Positions 1 to 10,483 of a DNA stretch of 64,000 bases are shown piece by piece (within the stretch, counting starts at the first letter, position 1; each line of letters begins with the position of its first letter). Location of the stretch: positions 8,429,890-8,493,889 of the forward strand of contig CM070504.1 in assembly GCA_036346375.1 (NCBI GenBank), given 5' to 3'. The notes below the pieces were generated by a model that was not told the origin of the DNA, made no database searches, and worked only from the letters and a program-made list of their open reading frames with translations. Both the position numbers and the translations under genes were made by a program. The stretch is from Guadua angustifolia (Eukaryota; Streptophyta; Magnoliopsida; Poales; Poaceae).

Positions 1-16
1 TTTTCATTGTTTGCAG

Positions 17-82
17 CTGGCCAGGAAAGGTTCAGGACAATCACTAACTCTTACTACCAAGGTGCCCATGGAATCATTCTAG
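17..82 (+). pseudogene. Single Rab GTPase exon (RabD/Rab1-like fragment)
   Basis: A 66-nt exon sits between a pyrimidine-rich acceptor ending in CAG at 16 and a GTAACT donor at 83. Read with two bases in the first codon it gives A-GQERFRTITNSYYQGAHG followed by IIL. This is the switch II region of a Rab GTPase, where the Gln after Gly is the catalytic residue. The HGIIL ending resembles plant RabD more than RabA or RabE. No other Rab exon is visible downstream, where the next coding match is an unrelated PP2A exon. I read it as a captured or isolated exon, not a working gene, although earlier exons could lie outside the window. Confidence 0.7.
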
Positions 83-610
83 GTAACTCCTGTGATTTTG
101 GGGGGTAACTACTGCTTTGTTGGTCTGTACACTGTTCATCAATTTTTGATAGTTAAAGCCTGTATATTTGCTGACTGGTGGTCCTTGTCAAAGTTGTGCC
201 TGAAACAGGTCTTTGGCATTTTTGCATAGTTTGGAATCTTTGGATCCAGGATTTCCTTTTCTGCTTTGCTACCATGCTCATAGCCAATTATTCCATGGTG
301 TGCTAATAGCATTTATCTTGTAACTGTTAGTGTCATCAACCAGAATACTTATGCTGCTTGGATACCACCTGTTGTATTTAGAACGGCATGAAGTTTTTTA
401 TCTTCCATGTTAGTTTTCTTGTTTTGCTTAGTTGTGTATGTTTACTAGAGCATGTCATAGCTGATTGAACATTCCCTGTAGCTACATGCCTAGGTACTTG
501 GCATCTGTAAACCAAAATTGTTTGCCGTATTGTAGCTTATGCAATAGATGTAAAAAAATCTTTTGCAAAGCATATAGCCTGACTCGCATTTTCTCCTTGT
601 CTGTTCCTAG
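83..610 (+). other. Intron-like spacer between the Rab exon and the PP2A exon
   Basis: About 530 bases of T-rich sequence with a donor at its left edge and an acceptor (TTCCTAG) at its right edge. I see no other coding similarity. If transcribed, the Rab exon could splice directly to the PP2A exon. The Rab exon ends after one base of a codon and the PP2A exon starts in phase 0, so such a splice would be out of frame. Confidence 0.4.
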
Positions 611-952
611 GTGGCTAAGAGGGCACTGTTTCTTTGGAACAACGACCACATTAAGAACTTAATTAAGCAGAATTACAAGGTGATATTACCCATCATCTTT
701 CTTGCACTTGAGAGAAACGCCAGGGGTCACTGGAACCAAGCTGTTCAGAGCCTGACATTGAATGTATGCAAGATATTCTCTGATCATGATTCTGCATTTT
801 TTGGGGAGTGCATGCAGAAGTTCAACGATGACGAGCTCAAGCTGGAGGAATCCAATTCGAAGCGAGAAGCCCTGTGGAAGTGCTTAGAGGAAATGGTTAC
901 CTCAAAATCCGATGAAAACTCCTCAGGCACACCCAATGGTAAATCCAGTTAA
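611..952 (+). CDS. PP2A regulatory subunit B' (B56), C-terminal exon only
   Basis: The exon begins right after an AG acceptor at 609-610 and runs 113 codons to TAA at 950-952. It reads VAKRALFLWNNDHIKNLI and continues through PIIFLALERN, GHWNQAVQSL and WKCLEEMV. This is the conserved last part of the HEAT-like B56 fold, which targets the PP2A catalytic core to substrates. The intron just before the VA(E/K)RALFLWNN block is a usual position in plant B' genes. All upstream exons, roughly 400 residues, are absent; they lie outside the window or were never captured. Several normally invariant positions differ, for example Leu in place of Pro in FPALERN and Cys in place of Arg in NVRK, which hints at relaxed constraint. 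Confidence 0.75.
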   Translation: MAKRALFLWNNDHIKNLIKQNYKVILPIIFLALERNARGHWNQAVQSLTLNVCKIFSDHDSAFFGECMQKFNDDELKLEESNSKREALWKCLEEMVTSKSDENSSGTPNGKSS

Positions 953-1570
953 GCAGCTGGCTAGAAAATACTCATAGCAATCGCAATCGTGCAATCATTT
1001 GATCCATGAGCGATTCCAGGAACTTGGGTTGTGATTTTAGTGTAGTGAAATTAATCAGAACCATCATATAGTCCAATAAACAGCATTGAGTTTGATTGCA
1101 GATATGCAGTTGGGTGGTTTACTGGAAAGGCAATGATTGTTGTGTTAATCTTTGTATGAGCTGTCGTTCGTTTTGAGACTCAATGGATATGATCTGTTGT
1201 GTTTGTTCTCTGCTGTTGCCTACCTCACTTGTACTGCCGCAGTTCTACTTTGAAGCACAGCTAACACGAACCTGTTGTTTTTTTGCGCACAATCCGGCCT
1301 TGTCTGAGAAGTCCATTTCCAGTTGGGATCTTTGCGGATAGGCCGAGATTTTAGAGTTTGTTTGACATCCATCCTGAAAATTTTACTGCAAGTCGATGAA
1401 AATTTGATACGATTGTGATCGAAGTGGAGAGGAAAAGATGAACTTAAAAATTTTACCTCGTCGTCAGTAATCATACTTGGCAGTGTTCCCACTTCATGGC
1501 ACAAAGCATGGACATTTGATTATTTTCTTTTTTAACAAATGATTAGTTTCTTTTGTAATCGGGAGAAAAA
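953..1570. other. Downstream region of the PP2A exon, no gene seen
   Basis: Apparent 3' UTR. An AATAAA signal lies at about 1075-1080, followed by T/G-rich sequence. After about 1200 I see only short chance frames. Confidence 0.4.
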
Positions 1571-1831
1571 ACCATAAAAACTTTTGTAATCGGGAGAAAT
1601 AGATGTTTGATCTTGTAGCATAATTTTCTTTTATTGCTTGACCTTTATGTTTCGTTATCAATTTTATTTTTCGTAGCAACGCACGGGCATTGAATGTCTT
1701 TTATTGCTTGACATGTTTTTTTAGCAATTTTGTTTTTCGTAGCAACGCACGGGCATTGAATGTCTTTTATTGCTTGACATGTTTTTTTAGCAATTTTGTT
1801 TTTCATAGCAACGCACGGGCATTGAACTAGT
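1571..1831 (+). mobile_element. Helitron-like 3' terminus with tandem ends
   Basis: The block ends in GCACGGGCATTGAACTAG followed by T. That is the CTAG/T ending and GC-rich pre-terminal motif of many grass Helitrons. The hairpin normally formed around the GCAACGC loop is partly eroded. The same block, starting at an ACCATAAAAACTTTT motif, recurs at 16641-16772, where only one terminal unit is present. Here the terminal part is repeated in tandem. The orientation puts the Rab and PP2A exons inside the element, reading in the same direction as its 3' end. No 5' TC terminus is visible, so it would lie left of the window. Confidence 0.5.
1614..1830 (+). repeat. 66-bp tandem repeat, about three units
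   Basis: The block CGTAGCAACGCACGGGCATT recurs at about 1672, 1738 and 1804, a spacing of 66 bases. Each unit contains a TTTTATTGCTTGAC segment. Units two and three are nearly identical, so the amplification looks recent relative to the element itself. Confidence 0.8.
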
Positions 1832-1849
1832 ATATAACAAAATAATAAA

Positions 1850-3260
1850 AGTAGTTATTCCTTGTAGGGAACAAAAAAAGCTAGAAAGTGCTCACGGCAG
1901 CTGAAGCTAGGAATTCGTTGGAAGTCGGACAAATTTCTACACTAAGGGCATGCTTAGAAGCCCGGTTTTAGGCTCAAAACTGAAGTAAAATATCGGACCT
2001 TAATCTTTTCTAGGCTGGGCTGCAAAAGACTGTTTGGATGGGCCGATAAACTAATAAATTTACACCCGGTTTGGCCCATTGCAACCGGATCAAATTTTTC
2101 GCCACATTTTATTTCCGACTCTGGTCACGTCGCTCTTCTTGACTTGCAACACTCAACCCTAAAGGCAAGGGTGAGGTCACCGGGAGACACAATGGTGATG
2201 AGATCCCCAGCATCGGCACCTCAGCAGCAACGGCGGTGAGGAGAGGAGACGCAACACAAGTTCCCACTTCCTCCCTGCTCCGATCTAGAGTCGATTTGCG
2301 CGTCTACCAGCGAGAGAAGGTGATAGTATCCGAGACCCTCATCAACGACGACCCTCATGGACAAGTGCGATCCTCAACTGATCAGATAACCAAGCTTCCC
2401 CCAACCTCTTTTCCTGCCTTGTGGTGCGTACAAACATTTATTTGTTCCATCTATATCCGATCCATTCGATTCTTCTTCTTGATTTGAGATAGAGTTGGAG
2501 TCTGCTCAGATCTAGTCACTTAAGACCAGATCAGCTTTCAGTCTCTGAAATCCAGTTGCCTTGGTATAGTTATGGCACTATCAGTTGATGAATCTTGCTT
2601 GTAGTAAAACCAGAATAACTCAGTTAGTGCCATACACTCCTGATACGGCCAGACATGGAAGTTGTCCTTATAGGCAAGACTTGAACTAATGGAGCCAAGT
2701 CTCATCTCAAGACCTGATTAAAAGCCAAGTCTCAATACTCTAGTATTCTCCAGTTATTATCAGCAAAAGAAACGTTTGATCTAGTAAACAGGCAGTCAAG
2801 TAAAACCTTATTCAGTTGCAGAAAAAAGTTCATCTCCACATAGACGCATGTGAACAAATTTCTACGAGAAATCTTGAGGTCTTCTAATCACAACTAGCGG
2901 AGGACTAATATATTGGCTGGCAACTGAAGCAATCATGTACATGTATCATGTATGGTGAGAATCATGAACATTAGTTGAGCCAAATGCCTATGTTGGTTCC
3001 TACTGAGTACGTTTATGTGATTATTTTGAGATGCTGGTTTGATTTCTAGGATCTAAGCAGGTAACAAATCATTGGTTTAGATGTTGAAGTCTTCTTGTTT
3101 AATAAAAAAATGTTTCAGTATATATCCTAGTTTCAGCATGCCTAATTTAGTATGTGCTTTTGTTTCACAGTATGCTCTTTTTTTCGAAATGAAATTCTCG
3201 GGTTAATCAACATTTTGTTTGTAATTTGACTATCTAAATTTTCATGCTGTACCTGAACAG
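1850..3260. other. No recognisable gene; possible 5' part of the OTU relic
   Basis: A GC-richer patch at 2100-2420 looks like a 5' UTR or first exon: an 83-codon frame from 2236 ends at a GTGCGTAC donor-like site. I cannot match its translation to a family. The rest is AT-rich and intron-like. Confidence 0.3.
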
Positions 3261-3729
3261 AGATTGTGAGTGGGGTGATCATGTGACTTTGCAGGCTGCT
3301 GCAGACATGGTGTGCATTCCTTTCTAAATAGTAATTTTGAATTATTCACTGCATCTTTTCTATTTTATCACTGGAGTCATCGGTTGGTATGTTCTTTTGC
3401 AGCGTGGAGTAAAAATATTTGTGATTACATCATTCAAAGATACCTGTTATATTGAGATTCTTCCAAATGCTCAGTAGTCCAATCGAGGTAGGAGCATTCT
3501 CCTGTCCATGTCAAGAGTCTACAGGAATCCATGCCACCTTTTTGTATTTAGGATTTATCATTATTTTAGGGCTAGCATATAGTTGGAACGCCAATCTCCA
3601 GTATTGTATTGTTAATGGGCTTATTACTCGAGCAAATGCTAAAGCACAGCTTTGTAATTTTCAGTGATATTCTTGAGCTTCTGGGCAGAGGTCCGCTACA
3701 ATTCCAGTTATTTTGAAGGAATTTAACTG
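3261..3729 (+). pseudogene. OTU-type cysteine protease relic with introns
   Basis: Three exon remnants match plant OTU deubiquitinases in order. The first (3261-3309) reads CEWGDHVTLQAAAD. The second (3403-3487) reads GVKIFVITSFKDTCYIEILP. The third (from 3665) reads FLSFWAEVRYNS, which contains the catalytic His position of the family, here Arg. Introns with GT/AG borders remain between them, so this is a DNA-level copy and not a retrocopy. An in-frame TAG at 3475-3477 replaces the expected Lys, and a TAA follows soon after the third exon. The N-terminal half with the catalytic Cys is not visible. Confidence 0.75.
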
Positions 3730-3793
3730 GGAGTTGAAAGATTCGAAGCTGATATTGAATTACGAGACCGTCTATCTAGTTATAGGGTATTTA

Positions 3794-4504
3794 TGTTGGA
3801 TTATTTGGGCCAAGCCCATTTAATTGAGACAATAAATCCTAGAAAATCTCAAAAACTCACCTCATGAGGAGGCATGTGCATTAACAATAGTACCACATTG
3901 CTAGCCTAAAGTGGTGAACACTAGTTTATATAGTGGAGTGTGATCCACCATAGTAGAACCATGTGGGAGAGAGGAAGTGTTGCGAAAATTCTCCTTTATT
4001 TGTTGCGCCTCTGTCAACAGAAGTGTAGAAGTTCCCACGCCTAGGGTTTTGCTAGTTCCTCTCGTTGCGCCGCCATCTAGTCTTCTCCGTCCCGTACGTC
4101 GGCGTGCACCAGCGAACGGGAGAGCAGGTCTCCGAAACCATCCGTCCTCAAGTTCTTGCACCGGCAGAGGACGAATAAGGTTTTTCGGAAGCGCTCGACA
4201 TGACTGCTCGCGATCTGCTTCCTCTCCGTTCGTGATCTGCATTGTCTTCTACGTCGTCGCAACGGGGTCCTCGGCTTCTCTCCACGTCTCTGGCTCTGTT
4301 CAACCAGATCGGTACATTTCAATGTCTCCGCTATTTCCAATCTTGTTCCTATTGTTTTGTAGTATATTAGAGAGACATATGTGTAGATTGATTACATACA
4401 TATCTGCAATATACTTGTGTTTAATGCGTAGGCTTTACAATCAGTTTGTGTTCATAAATTATCTTCTGTTCGATTTATACCTGAAAGTGCTAATTTATTC
4501 AGCA
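3794..4504 (+). mobile_element. Solo LTR, Copia-type, 711 bp
   Basis: It starts TGTTGGATT and ends TTCAGCA, and is flanked by a 5-bp target duplication ATTTA at 3789-3793 and 4505-4509. The internal sequence (GGAGCAGGTCT-like leader, then CTCTTTCGTTCGTGATCT-like region and ATGTCTCCGCTATTTCC) resembles the LTR and leader of rice Copia elements. No second LTR or internal coding region is present. The overlapping GC-rich open frames at 3901-4510 are LTR sequence, not genes. Confidence 0.75.
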
Positions 4505-4509
4505 ATTTA

Positions 4510-5261
4510 ATTGTGCTCATGTTGCCATCTAGTACATATTGCGAGTCTAAAAAGTATGCAGTATTGCACTATTTTTTTGTTAGCTTCTGTATTACAGAGA
4601 GACAAGATTTAATGTAAGGAGTATGTACATACTGGAGTTCATGTATTTTATTACTAATCTTTCTCAAAAATTATGTGCTCTCTATGGTCTCTATCTCGCA
4701 TGACCTAACATAAAAAAATTGTGATTTGGAAGCGATTATGTAAGCAATGACAGATTATGCATGACCCGAACGCTTTATGTTACGATTTGAATTGAATTAA
4801 TGCTTGACAATGCTTGTGCCTTGCAATGTGATATGCAAGCTTATATGATGTTTTGTGCAATATTTACAACGGGAATACCTAAACAGAATTCTAAGCTTTT
4901 ACAAGGGAAAATAAATCGGGATGTATTCAAGTGGTTTTCTTTCTACCCACAAATATACAAGTGTAAAATATTTATCCTTGTAAAAATTTTTAAGGCTCCT
5001 AAGCAGGCTCTAAGATATTTGAGTTGTGTCAAATGTACTATGGATACCTAAGGTAGCCAGGAGTTTCTTATTTATGGTGTGTTGGGTAGATTCTATAATT
5101 ACTTGTATGTATATCCAGGATTCGCGAGGGAAATTTTGAGGCCAGAGTAGCAATGTAATATTATGCTTTATGAAATTATTTAAAAATGATTTGATTTTAT
5201 GTCTTAAAAAATTAGCAAAGAAAATCCCCTTCATCGGACCAGTCGCCTCATCGCGGCAACA
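4510..5261. other. AT-rich spacer, no feature seen
   Basis: No coding similarity, terminal repeat or array is evident. Confidence 0.3.
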
Positions 5262-5645
5262 TATCCGGTGCAACCCCCCCCCCTCCGTGAAACCACGGTG
5301 CAACTGAACTAAAAAAAGTTTCAAAAAATTCTGAAAAAAATCATAGATGTACATCTCAACTTACCCCACCTACATATAAAATTTCATGATCAAATTCATC
5401 CTATACTAGCGGTTACAAAAAAAACAAGCAGCAAAAATGAATAGTGATGAACAGTAAAAAATCACTGTTCATGCTAAATTTGTCTTTTTTGTAACTGCTA
5501 GTATAAGATGAATTTGATCATAAAATTTTATATGTAGGTGGGGTAAGTTGAGATGTACATCCATGATTTTTTTCAGAATTTTTTGAAACTTTTTTTAGTT
5601 CAGTTGCACCGTGGTTTCACCGGAAGGGGTGATTGCACAGGATAT
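5262..5645. mobile_element. Foldback/MITE element with arms of about 160 bp
   Basis: The two halves are near-perfect reverse complements. The left arm runs from ATATCC/GTGCAA through CCGTGAAACCACGGTGCAAC to AAATTCATC. The right arm mirrors it and ends GATTGCAC at 5638, then GGATAT. The short loop is centred near 5450 and contains AGTGATGAACAGT and a partial mirror of it. The transcript would form a hairpin of about 370 nt. I found no clear short target duplication. Confidence 0.8.
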
Positions 5646-5741
5646 TTTTCCCCTCATCGCAAAAACATCGCATATCGGCATCCCCGATTCTTGATGCTCC
5701 CATTCGCCAGACGAGTCTTTCCTCCAAACCCCGCACCAAGA

Positions 5742-5940
5742 TGGCGGCGCCGACCAACTCCACCACCTTCTTTGACGACATGTGGGCGATGCTCAGCTGT
5801 GTCGATGCCGGCAACGTGCCACATATCCACAGCCTCATCCACCAGATGGCGGAGTTCGAGCTCCTCACTAATCTCTTCGCTGCCAGACCTCCTCACCTCC
5901 ATGCTCTTCCACACGCTTTCCTTCCCAATTTATCTAATTA
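5742..5940 (+). pseudogene. GNAT acetyltransferase N-terminal fragment (NATA1-like)
   Basis: The frame from ATG at 5742 reads MAAPTNS and continues through DAGNVPHIHSLIHQM and EFELLTNLFAA. This matches the start of plant GNAT acetyltransferases of the NATA1 or tyramine N-acyltransferase type, where a D-x-P-x-(I/L)-HxLIHQMAxFE(R/L)LT block opens the fold. After LFAA a frameshift moves the expected Leu/Phe-rich continuation to another frame. No acetyl-CoA-binding motif follows. The gypsy insertion at 6007 truncates the locus, and I see no continuation after 12660. Confidence 0.55.
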
Positions 5941-6006
5941 ATACCTAGTAATATTATTTCTTTTCACAAAAACTGAAATCGGCATTGTTTCTGTGAACAC
6001 GCAACT

Positions 6007-6942
6007 TGACGAATACTGATACCAGAGGTACCTCACAGCAAGGTCTCGATCGGATCATGAGAGACCTTTCGCCTATGATGCGGTCTGCGGGAGCGCGCCG
6101 ATCCAGCCACGAGTCGGACTCCTCGCGGCCCACAGCCGGGCTTCGGGTCGGGGCTCCCGAACGCTCCTACTCGACCGCAGCACGGGAGAGCACGCAGCCT
6201 CCGACCCAGTCGCTGGTCGGGGCCCTGGCAAAATCCCGTCTCAGCAACTCCGGCCACGTCATGGATCGACCTCAAAGTTGGACAACCCCCGTCTGAACGA
6301 GACGACCGAGCGGGGATAGGCGTTCCTTCCCAAAGCAACGCCAGAGACGCCACCCACGCAACGCCTACTTCTGACAAGCGCACAGAGGACAGGAACGTGC
6401 CTTCCCAACGAAGCGCCGCTAGCTAACCCTACCGACAGGGCGTAGCTGGCCGAACCTGCCCACCCATCATGACCTACGCAGGGACCTATCAACTCTAAAC
6501 CAGATCACCAAGGGATAGCGTGCCCTAGTCGCTCCTCTCTCCCGAGCCTCGTGTGACCTGCTCTCTCCGACTATATAAGGAGATGTGGGACCTTTAGGGA
6601 GGGGGCTCTCTCTCTCTTTCACAAACAAGAACTCCCTCCGCCCACCTAACGTCTTGCTCGCTCCTCCGATCCAAGCGATCGGCCGAGGCTCCCGAGCTCC
6701 CCCGCACAAACGAGTGCTAAGGGCCTGTTCTTAGTCCTCGCATGTAATCCGCCATACCCCGATCAACGAGATCCTCCACCGCAAACTGGAAGTAGGGACA
6801 TTCAGCCCGAACCAGTATACATCTGAGACTCCACTGCCCGATCAAATGTGTGTTCGAGACTCCATGAGTCAACCATCAAGGAGAGGGGGCGCGCGGCCCC
6901 TTGACCTACAAATACGTCTGCTGGTTTTACGAAACACCGACA
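6007..6942 (+). repeat. 5' LTR of the 6007-12655 gypsy element
   Basis: Starts TGACGAATAC and ends ACACCGACA. A TATA box (CTATATAAGG) lies at 6571. The copy is nearly identical to the right LTR except for a rearranged GC-rich stretch around 6110-6240. Confidence 0.9.
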
Positions 6943-6943
6943 G

Positions 6944-7390
6944 TTGGCGCGCCAGGTAGGGGGCTCGCGCGTCATCATCTTCGTCTCCAGACTCCCAATC
7001 ATCTCCTTGATGGCCTCTTCCGCCGGCGACGGCGCGTTCTTGACGCGGAGCAGGACGGAATCTTCGAGAAGTACATTCGAAGCGGGCCGAGGGAGGCGGC
7101 TCCCGCTCGCCACCCAGAGGAGTGTCCGCAGCCGTCACGCCACTCCGAGGATCCCCGTGGGAAGGACCCCTCACCGCTACGAAGCTTCCCCAACTCGTCA
7201 CCGTCCGACTCAAAGATCTGGACGGTGACATTGCACCCGACGCGCGGAGTATGGAAGGGTTTAGTGCTGGGACCTATGCTCTGGTCGCCTCCGCGGCTCC
7301 TAAAGGCTATGGTAGTTCAGCAGGTGCTAATCATAGAGGAAAGAGGCAAGATATTAAGAAAGATGTCCAAAAACATCGCACTACATGAAG
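6944..7390 (+). pseudogene. Gag 5' remnant joined to integrase C-terminal remnant
   Basis: The leader after the primer site (GTCATCATCTTCGTCTCC, then a gag-like start) matches the equivalent leader on the minus strand of the large element near 47440. At 7150-7260 the sequence changes to WEGPLT followed by VRLKDLDGDIAPDARS. This corresponds to the integrase tail WKGPFT and FRLKDADGNIVPNAW in the large element. The whole central gag-pol is therefore missing. The junction lies at roughly 7140-7160. Confidence 0.6.
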
Positions 7391-7421
7391 ACAAAAGAAA
7401 GCGAAGGCGCTAGGAGGCTCC

Positions 7422-8411
7422 TTAGCCGGAGGCGTCATCACCATCCGAGCCGTCGCTGCTCACGACGACATCGCCCAGCGCCGCAATCTTCTCTGCTGCC
7501 GCCCGCACCCTGGCCTGAATCGGGCTCGCGTCTCCTTCGATCCCGGCGACCGCCGCCATCGGGTCGAAGGAAGCGTCGCGGCTGGCGAGCGAAGAAAGAG
7601 ACGTGTTCGCGACGTCGATGGCGATCCCCCGCCCCTCGTGAACGGAGCGGTCGCGCAAGGCCCGGGGCAGGTCGGCAAGGGCGTCGGCCGCTTGGGCGAG
7701 GCCGCGGGCATACCCCAACGGGGTATGGTCCAGCGGCCCCGTCAGCCTCACCCTAAGCGGCTTCAGGCTCCTCCCTATGCTTTCGAAGGCCAGGCGAAGC
7801 ATAGGCAGAAGGGCCTCGCGCGAGGTCCGCAGCTCTTCGCGTAGTTCGGCTAGCTCCGTCTCGGCGGCTTCGGCTCGAGCCCGCTGCGACTGCGTCTCAT
7901 CGCGCGCCTTGGCGAGCTCCTCCCGGGCGGCCTAGGTAAGGGCCCGCTGCTGCACCGCCTCATTGCAAGGGCGGCCCTATAATATCGATTAAGAGAGGCC
8001 TCCAGCCGCGCCAATGCGACTGACAGATCCGTCGTCCGGGCCGCCGCCGAACGAGGGTGACCCGGAGCGATCGGGGGGACATCGGAAGCTGCGCCACCCG
8101 CATCCGTCTCCCTCGTCGCGGCGACCGCAGACGGCTGTCCCAGACGCAGACCGGAGGCGCTAAGAAAGAAAAAGGAAAACGGCCCGACGTCAGTAAAAGG
8201 CGAAATTCGAAGCCACTCCGGGGCCGGCAGAAAGGACTTACCCGCGGAGGGGAATCCTAATGCGGAAAGCCGACGAAGGTAGCGTGACCCTGTCCCCCGT
8301 CGCGACGCCAGAGAGCCCGGTGTCGGTGCGGGGCCTCTTGACTTCGGGGGCCCGCAGGCCCGCAGCCGCCTCCCATTTCCCAGCCGTCTGGTCATCGCTG
8401 CCGTTGGCCAT
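7422..8411 (-). pseudogene. Antisense spliced ORF of the gypsy family, decayed
   Basis: On the minus strand, ATG at 8411 opens a 170-nt exon (MANGSDDQTAGKWEA, then VTLPSSAFRI) that ends at a GTAAGT donor at 8241. An 82-bp intron ends in TTTCTTAG, and exon 2 starts at 8159. Exon 2 encodes a polar linker, a coiled coil (EELAKARDE, ELAELREEL) and a conserved tail (ASRDASFDPMAAVAGIEGD, AAAEKIAALGDVV) ending near 7422. A frameshift near 7960 and an in-frame TAG before the coiled coil break it. The function is unknown. The plus-strand counterpart in the large element is at 36722-37701. Grande- and Retand-type gypsy elements are known to carry antisense genes in this position. Confidence 0.65.
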
Positions 8412-8908
8412 CTACCGTTCGAGACGCTGTATCCCTTTCTTTCTTGTGCTAACCCGAAGGCGCAGGGGGGTGAAGAAGTAGTAACGACGGAAAAGAAGTG
8501 ACGGCTCTCAGATACTCTGTGCAGTCTTTTTTAAAAAAGGAGGGCGAAGTGTCCGAAACGCACGTCACGCAAAGGGGCTGCGCGCGCATTAACTTCTCGC
8601 CTTGAGCGACGCGACGCACTCTCTCCATCCCTCCTGTGGCGCATCGAGATACGAGGAGGCGACAGGACGCTGCTTCGGGCGAACCACGGCACGACCCCTC
8701 GACTTCGGCCACTGGACTGGCCGCACCGGCAAAAGACGAGCCTAAACCGTCACGACGCCTCCGGCATGCGGAATAAGAAGATAAGACAGTCTTTCCCCAA
8801 AACTTCTCCCACGTTTGTTTTTTCATTCCGAATTTAAAGCCTTGTGAAACGATCACAAGCTCGGTCCTCACGTACCGCTCGAGGGCTGCAAGCTCACACA
8901 CTTTCACG

Positions 8909-9300
8909 GGTCAGGTGACCGGGTCGGCTATGTGGTCCTCCCTAGCGGTAACCCTCTCGACCTGAGCGCTACAGCCTACGCCCCAGTGGCTATGGTTGCG
9001 AAGTGGTGCTCTGTGGAAGAAGGAGGTGCCCCTACGGTGCGACTCGCAGTTGGTCGGGAACACTCCTCTCCCGCGCAAGTGCAGATGAGTAACTTAAACT
9101 AGACTCCTGCACTCACACGAGTCAGGCAATCCGGTCGGCTGTAAGATCTTTCCCAGCGGTAGTCCCTCCGACCCGAGCGCTACGGCCTACGCCCCCGCGG
9201 CTACGGTTGCGAAGTAGGGCTTCGTGGAAAAAGGGAACACCCGTGTGGTACGATCCATGGCTGGTCGAGAACACTCCTGCCTCGCGGCAAGTGCAAGAGA
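8909..9300. repeat. Two-copy direct repeat of about 190 bp
   Basis: The segment GTCAGGTGACCGGGTCGGCT at about 8909, ending in GCGCAAGTGCAG, is repeated with divergence from about 9119 (GTCAGGCAATCCGGTCGGCT to GGCAAGTGCAAG). Both copies include a GTTGCGAAGTGG or GTTGCGAAGTAGG core. Related single segments occur in the large element at 35940-36120 and 37960-38095. Confidence 0.65.
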
Positions 9301-10387
9301 ACACTTCATTCCCAAGCAAAAACTTCTTATTATCCGAACTTTCCTAACAAACGTTAACATGCCGACCCGCGCTTATATGACACCCGCGGTCTTCTAAGCC
9401 ACGGTCGTCGAATGTTCACCGTTCCTGGGAGGCACGGAGAAAAAGAACCGAACCTATGGAATGTCCATGGTATTTTTAGGAGTGGAAATCGCAAGAAGCA
9501 AGGGAGCAGCGACGGCAAAAGATGGGAAAACGCCCCAGCTCTCATTGCCCCAAACCTGCAGGCACCTACCGGAGCATGCGCCAACCGGACGCACGAACGA
9601 CCGATCGCTCGCCGATCAAAGCATCGCGCGCCCCGTCGCAAGCGCCACGATAAGCCGTCGGTGAGATGTATTGTCCCCAATCATTTCAATTCTCCTTTAA
9701 TTCCCGCGCGTATAGTAAATGCTTGCAGAGATGTCAGGGTATCGCTCCGGGTAAAAACGCCCCGCGACCTCTTGACCATCGCCTCTGGGTCGGCTCAAAC
9801 CGACCCGAGGCAGGAGGAAAAGTCCACCAGGCCTTTGCAGCCTCGAGGTGGCGAGAAGGCTTGAATGCCTGACAATTAAGACCTGGCCGCGGGTCCCAGA
9901 GGCTAGATCCACCGAGTGGATCCTCAGCCGACCCCGACAGGCAAACGAGCGAGGGGCGAGTTTAAGGCGAACCCTCGGCGGATCATTAGTTGGGTTGGCG
10001 GACGACCCAATCGCCTTAGCTCGTGTCCGAGACCATACTTCAAACTCTCATGAGCCCCGAAAGGGCAAGACCCGCCTCGCCCGAAGTTCTGAGCGGCTCG
10101 GGGTCCGGAACGGGATCGAGTAAAGAAAGGTTTTTTATGGGTCGCCCCCAGCGGGTCGAACACCCGGCGTAGGGATCGTCCGCTAGGAGGTCGCTCGATC
10201 TCCAGGGCCCACTCGGATAACCCGTTAGTAGCTCCACGAGCACGGTGTTCGGCCGACGTAGGCAAACACGCGTCTGCTCACCCCCTCCAGGTCCCACACC
10301 TGCGGACAGGGCGTACATGTGGGACCGATAGCGGCCTCTCCTCCTGCAGATCGCCTCGCCCGACGAGGACTTGGGATGGATGCCCCT

Positions 10388-10483
10388 CGCCCAGCTACGG
10401 CGTAAAAATGGCACTAACTCCCCCAGCTACGGCGTAAAAATGGCACTAACTCGCCCAGCTACGGCGTAAAAATAGCACTAACG
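10388..10483 (+). repeat. 32-bp tandem repeat, three units
   Basis: CCCAGCTACGGCGTAAAAAT recurs at about 10390, 10422 and 10454. Units are almost identical. Confidence 0.85.

Noticed and set aside
3901..4510. Overlapping open frames of 87-177 codons on both strands
   Set aside because: They lie inside the solo LTR bounded by the ATTTA duplication, are mutually overlapping, and match LTR leader sequence.
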